64,000 nt of DNA from Candidatus Zhuqueibacterota bacterium. Lineage in GTDB: Bacteria > Zhuqueibacterota > Zhuqueibacteria > Oceanimicrobiales > Oceanimicrobiaceae. Below are positions 60,870-64,000 of the stretch, piece after piece. The DNA lies in contig JAJDAG010000086.1 of NCBI GenBank assembly GCA_029262005.1, positions 94,344 through 158,343 of the forward strand, written 5' to 3'. Position 1 is the stretch's first letter, and every line of letters starts with the position of its first letter. The notes below the pieces were generated by a model that was not told the origin of the DNA, did not search any database, and was given only the letters and a program-made list of their open reading frames with translations. The position numbers and the translations under genes were made by a program.

Positions 60870-61778
60870 ATGGCCGGCAAACAACTAAGTGTGAATTTTT
60901 GGGGAGTCAGGGGCAGTTATCCCGTTCCCGGCCAGGGCACAGCGCGTTATGGTGGCAATACTTCCTGCGTGGAAATTCAGGCCGGCGAGCACATTATTAT
61001 TCTTGACGCAGGCACTGGTATTATCGATCTTGGTCATAAACTGGTTCAAGATTTTAAGAGCCAGCCACCAGACAAAACGAAAATTATCAATCTACTTTTT
61101 TCACACACGCATCACGACCACGTTCAGGGGTTACCATATTTTGCGCCAACTTTTCGTGACGACTGCGCACTTAATATTTTCGGGCAAAAATCATTTTCGC
61201 AAGGAATCAACGAGAGTTTGTCACTCTATATGGCAGCGCAATTCAGCCCAATCGAATTTGACGAACTCACTTGCAGTCTGAGTTTCACCAATATAAATGA
61301 AAACAACATACTCGTTTTTCGCGATGATGAAGCGGAACCGGTTATAACCACCCGAAGCCAGGCCGGTGATTTAACTCAGAAAAACGCAGTCGTTTCGCTG
61401 ATGCGAAATTATGCACATCCCAAGATTGGTACGTTTGTTATTAAAGTCGAACTGAATGGAAAAAGTGTTGTTTATGCCACTGACACCGAAGGTTATGTAG
61501 GCGGCGACACACGCCTGGCGCAATTCGCCAAAAATGCCAGCGTGCTCATTCATGACGCGCAATACACTCCTGACGAGTATTTGAAAACACAAGGTTTCGG
61601 ACACAGCACCTACGAAATGGCTGCACAAGTAGCAAAGGCAGCCAATGTTGAAAACCTCGTCCTTTTTCACCATGATCCCAACCACGATGACGAGCAACTG
61701 GCTGCCATGGAGGCCAAAGCAAAAAAGATTTTCCCCAATGCTATCATGGGAGCTGAAGGACTGGGCTTCGACTTCTAA
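60870..61778 (+). CDS. MBL-fold metallo-hydrolase
   Basis: The 302-residue product is a metallo-beta-lactamase-fold hydrolase. The zinc motif is SHTHHDHVQGLP (near 91-102); further ligands lie in VYATDTEGY, FGHSTYEMA and LFHHDPNHDD. The N-terminus FWGVRGSYPVPG and RYGGNTSCVEI are typical of a PhnP/RNase Z-related group often annotated as cAMP-phosphodiesterase-like. AAAGGAA precedes the ATG. The substrate is unknown; a cyclic phosphodiester or phosphonate-pathway intermediate would suit the fold. Confidence 0.88.
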   Translation: MAGKQLSVNFWGVRGSYPVPGQGTARYGGNTSCVEIQAGEHIIILDAGTGIIDLGHKLVQDFKSQPPDKTKIINLLFSHTHHDHVQGLPYFAPTFRDDCALNIFGQKSFSQGINESLSLYMAAQFSPIEFDELTCSLSFTNINENNILVFRDDEAEPVITTRSQAGDLTQKNAVVSLMRNYAHPKIGTFVIKVELNGKSVVYATDTEGYVGGDTRLAQFAKNASVLIHDAQYTPDEYLKTQGFGHSTYEMAAQVAKAANVENLVLFHHDPNHDDEQLAAMEAKAKKIFPNAIMGAEGLGFDF

Positions 61779-61847
61779 CCCCAAAAAAACCACAACGCTC
61801 CGGGCAAAGGGCGACCCAGCTTTACAACCAATACTTGAAAGGCTCCC

Positions 61848-62351
61848 ATGGCAGAAAAACCAAGCACACCCGAGATCAAGACGGTGAGTGCCACGTGCAC
61901 GCACATGTCTGAAATTGTCTTACCAAACGATGCCAATACACTTGGCAACATTCTTGGTGGCAAAGTGATGCACATGATCGATATTGCCTGCGCAGTAGCA
62001 GCGCATCGCCACTGCCGCAAACCAGTTGTCACAGCTTCCATGGATTCCCTGGATTTTCGCCACCCCATAAAAGTCGGTGAATTAATCATTATCAAAGCAT
62101 CGGTAAACCGGGCATTTCGAACGTCTATGGAATGTGGCGCCAAAGTATTCTCAGAAAACCTGACCACCGGCGAACAAAAGCACACCAGCACTGCCTATTT
62201 AACCTTTGTCGCTTTGAATGAAAACAAAAAACCAACCGCTGTGGAGTGCATCACTCCAGAAACTGAAGACGAAATCAGACGTTGGAAGGATGCAGAAATC
62301 AGGCGTGACCTCCGCATGCAGCAAAAAACATTGTTGACTAAAAAAAGCTAA
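61848..62351 (+). CDS. Acyl-CoA thioesterase, hotdog fold (YciA-like)
   Basis: The 167-residue product is a single hotdog domain. LPNDANTLGNILGGKVMHMI contains the N-terminal catalytic Asn/Asp-Gly block of acyl-CoA hydrolases. PVVTASMDSLDFRHPIKVGE forms the central strand, and a charged helix ends the protein. It would cleave acyl-CoA to free acid and CoA in the cytoplasm. GAAAGG lies upstream of the ATG. It is 69 bases after the MBL gene, probably on the same transcript. Confidence 0.9.
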   Translation: MAEKPSTPEIKTVSATCTHMSEIVLPNDANTLGNILGGKVMHMIDIACAVAAHRHCRKPVVTASMDSLDFRHPIKVGELIIIKASVNRAFRTSMECGAKVFSENLTTGEQKHTSTAYLTFVALNENKKPTAVECITPETEDEIRRWKDAEIRRDLRMQQKTLLTKKS

Positions 62352-62404
62352 GCAAACCCTTGAAACAAAACCGGCGGCCAGACCAGTCTAAAGTCAATTT
62401 GGCC

Positions 62405-62433
62405 TTGAACTTTACACGGGCGTTGGCTATATT
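62405..62433 (+). promoter_or_regulatory. queG promoter
   Basis: TTGAAC and TATATT are separated by 17 bases. They lie about 130 bases before the queG ATG. Confidence 0.5.
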
Positions 62434-62563
62434 TATATTCACAAATCAAATAGTGAATCGGCAATTTTTCAGTTAATTTTATTAAGCGCTGCAACGCTTT
62501 CTCAGGGAAATCAAATCGTCTTTGCAGGTAACGAATAGCAGGGTTTCCCGCATAAACGGACCC

Positions 62564-63604
62564 ATGTCACTTACGCAAGCAATTAAACAGCAAGCGCAGA
62601 AACTGGGATTTGAGTTGGTTGGCGTGGCTCCTGTTGGCCCTGTTCCGGAGTTGAATTTCTACAAAAAGTGGATAGAGGACGGTCATGCCGGTGAAATGAC
62701 CTACCTGCAGCGCAACGCAGAAAAAAAACTCGACATTAAACTCGTTGTTCCTGAGGCTAAATCCGTGCTCGTTTGCGGAAAAATATACCACACGGACAAG
62801 CCACTTTCAGTGGCGTGCGGGGATGTCACACGCGGTTGGATTTCCCGATATGGCTGGGGCGATGACTATCACGACATTCTCACTAAAAAGCTCTTTGATT
62901 TAGTCGATTTTTTAAAGTCAGAGACAGGGGAACAAACGCTCGGCCGTGTCTACACCGACACCGGTCCGATCATAGACAGGGTTTATGCCAAATATGCAGG
63001 CATTGGCTGGTATGGAAAAAACACCTGTATCATCAATCAGGAAAAAGGCTCCTGGTTTTTCCTCGGAGAAATTATCACCAACCTCGAACTTGAGTATGAT
63101 GAGCCCGCTCCGGACAGATGCGGCAGTTGTCAGCGATGCATAGATGCTTGCCCCACAGATGCACTTTTGGAGCCCTATCTCCTGGATGCAAGGCGATGCA
63201 TTTCATACCTAACAATCGAGCTAAAAGGCGCCATTCCGGAATCCATGCGCGACGGGATTGGCAACCACATTTATGGTTGCGACATTTGTCAGGATGTCTG
63301 CCCCTGGAACAAGAAAGCCGAACAAACAACAGAGGCGTATTTTATGCCGCGGCAGGGCTTGTTTAATCCGGATTTGACCGAAGTCGGTTCCTGGACAATG
63401 GAAGATTTTCGTCTGTACCTTCGCAGGAACCCCATAAAAAGAACAAAATTCCGTGGCCTGATGAGAAATGTAGCCGTGGCCATGGGCAACTCAGGTAAAC
63501 AGTTGTTTTTACCTGTTTTGCGACAAATGGCCAAAAGCGATGAACCGCTTATCACGGAACATGCTGTATGGGCAATTAACAAAATAGAAATCACAAACAG
63601 GTAA
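62564..63604 (+). CDS. queG: Epoxyqueuosine reductase
   Basis: The 346-residue product reduces epoxyqueuosine to queuosine in tRNA, the last step of Q synthesis, with a cobalamin and two 4Fe-4S clusters. The N-terminal domain has GHAGEMTYLQRN; YTDTGPIIDRVYAKYAGIGW precedes the binding region; the cluster motifs are CGSCQRCIDACPTDAL and CDICQDVCPWN. A HEAT-like tail (LPVLRQMAKSDEPLITEHAV) follows. I use the ATG at 62564 over the track's TTG at 62522. Other queuosine genes are not in view. Confidence 0.95.
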   Translation: MSLTQAIKQQAQKLGFELVGVAPVGPVPELNFYKKWIEDGHAGEMTYLQRNAEKKLDIKLVVPEAKSVLVCGKIYHTDKPLSVACGDVTRGWISRYGWGDDYHDILTKKLFDLVDFLKSETGEQTLGRVYTDTGPIIDRVYAKYAGIGWYGKNTCIINQEKGSWFFLGEIITNLELEYDEPAPDRCGSCQRCIDACPTDALLEPYLLDARRCISYLTIELKGAIPESMRDGIGNHIYGCDICQDVCPWNKKAEQTTEAYFMPRQGLFNPDLTEVGSWTMEDFRLYLRRNPIKRTKFRGLMRNVAVAMGNSGKQLFLPVLRQMAKSDEPLITEHAVWAINKIEITNR

Positions 63605-63607
63605 ATT

Positions 63608-64000
63608 TTGCAAAAAAACAAAACAGCTATTATCAAGGAAGTTCCTGTTTTTCCTTTACCAAACATGGTTCTCTTTCCGAAGACGTTGTTGCCGTTACAT
63701 ATCTTCGAAAAGCGGTATCGCCGGATGATACAGGATGCCACAGCAGGCAATAATTTAATTTGTGTCGGGCTCTTAAAAGAGGGTTGGGAAAAAACATATT
63801 TTGAACAACCGGAAGTGCACGGAATAGCAGGCATTGGCAAAATTCAACAAACCGAAAAACTCTATGACGGCAAATACAACATTATGCTGTACGGCCTGGC
63901 AAGAGTAAAGATAGAAAAATTCATTCAGGAAAAGCCCTATAGAATAGCAAAAGTCAAATATTTGAAGGACATCAACTTTGATCGCGCCAGCTTTAATGAG
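63608..64000 (+). CDS. LON substrate-binding-domain protein, N-terminal part
   Basis: This frame is open for 131 codons to the window edge and is missing from the ORF track. It starts with TTG three bases after the queG stop codon, with AGG at 7 bases. The sequence VPVFPLPNMVLFPKTLLPLH, then IFEKRYRRMIQDA near residue 30, is the Lon N-terminal (LAN/LON-SB) domain. It could be the first domain of an ATP-dependent Lon protease or, more probably from its start and context, a stand-alone LON-domain protein; the missing part decides. It is likely co-transcribed with queG. Confidence 0.82.
   Translation, partial: MQKNKTAIIKEVPVFPLPNMVLFPKTLLPLHIFEKRYRRMIQDATAGNNLICVGLLKEGWEKTYFEQPEVHGIAGIGKIQQTEKLYDGKYNIMLYGLARVKIEKFIQEKPYRIAKVKYLKDINFDRASFNE

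Overview
The window is a chromosomal stretch from a Gram-negative bacterium, most probably a deep lineage of the FCB superphylum (KSB1/Calditrichota/Ignavibacteria-like). The best evidence is the 3,256-residue secreted protein ending in an 'NYPNPFNP' Por/type IX-style C-terminal sorting domain. A TonB-dependent receptor with a carboxypeptidase-regulatory N-terminus, several lipoproteins and a DUF4159/DUF4175/BatA/MoxR cluster also fit. The promoters I can see are TTGAC(A/T)-N16/17-TATATT-like, not the TTTG/TAnnTTTG form of Bacteroidota proper. Several genes appear to start with TTG. I saw no tRNA, rRNA, CRISPR array, insertion sequence or prophage. The taxonomic call is inference from protein style only.

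Layout. 1-3.9 kb (minus): the 5' end of an unknown gene, an M6-like metalloprotease, then a copper-delivery set for a terminal oxidase (PCuAC lipoprotein, SCO1, cytochrome c lipoprotein) and a doubtful Cys-rich small ORF. 4.1-9.4 kb (plus): glnA and a glnE-type adenylyltransferase that carries an internal ACT pair. 9.5-15.1 kb (minus): rlmH, a DUF355 adenosine-specific kinase family protein, and the translation/secretion cluster ffh-rpsP-khpA-rimM-trmD-rplS. 15.4-23.7 kb (minus): an operon of Na+:H+ antiporter, nuoJ, K, L, M, N and an eIF-2B-related protein. 24.2-28.3 kb (plus): TonB receptor and two tandem paralogous lipoproteins. 28.6-38.3 kb (minus): the giant multidomain secreted protein. 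38.9-41.1 kb (plus): MscS channel and M42 aminopeptidase. 41.2-56.8 kb (minus): caspase-fold protein, VWA/GATase-like protein, DUF4175, BatA, DUF58, MoxR, two DUF4159 proteins and a TPR-metallopeptidase. 57-64 kb: PDZ lipoprotein (plus), M19 dipeptidase (minus), then plus-strand Mrp ATPase, MBL hydrolase, hotdog thioesterase, QueG and the start of a LON-domain protein.

How genes work together. GlnE would adenylylate Tyr~400 of the GlnA encoded directly upstream, and its ACT pair may let it sense an amino acid (probably glutamine) directly. PCuAC and SCO1 would metallate CuA/CuB sites of an oxidase encoded elsewhere. The antiporter and the antiporter-like Nuo subunits L/M/N are translationally coupled, linking respiration to Na+/H+ balance. 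The MoxR/DUF58/BatA/DUF4175/VWA/DUF4159 block looks like one envelope machine of unknown function. It is the best candidate in the window for an undescribed system. The second is the giant secreted protein, with an SGNH esterase nested in an IPT/TIG domain and a 1-2-3 arrangement of repeat modules.
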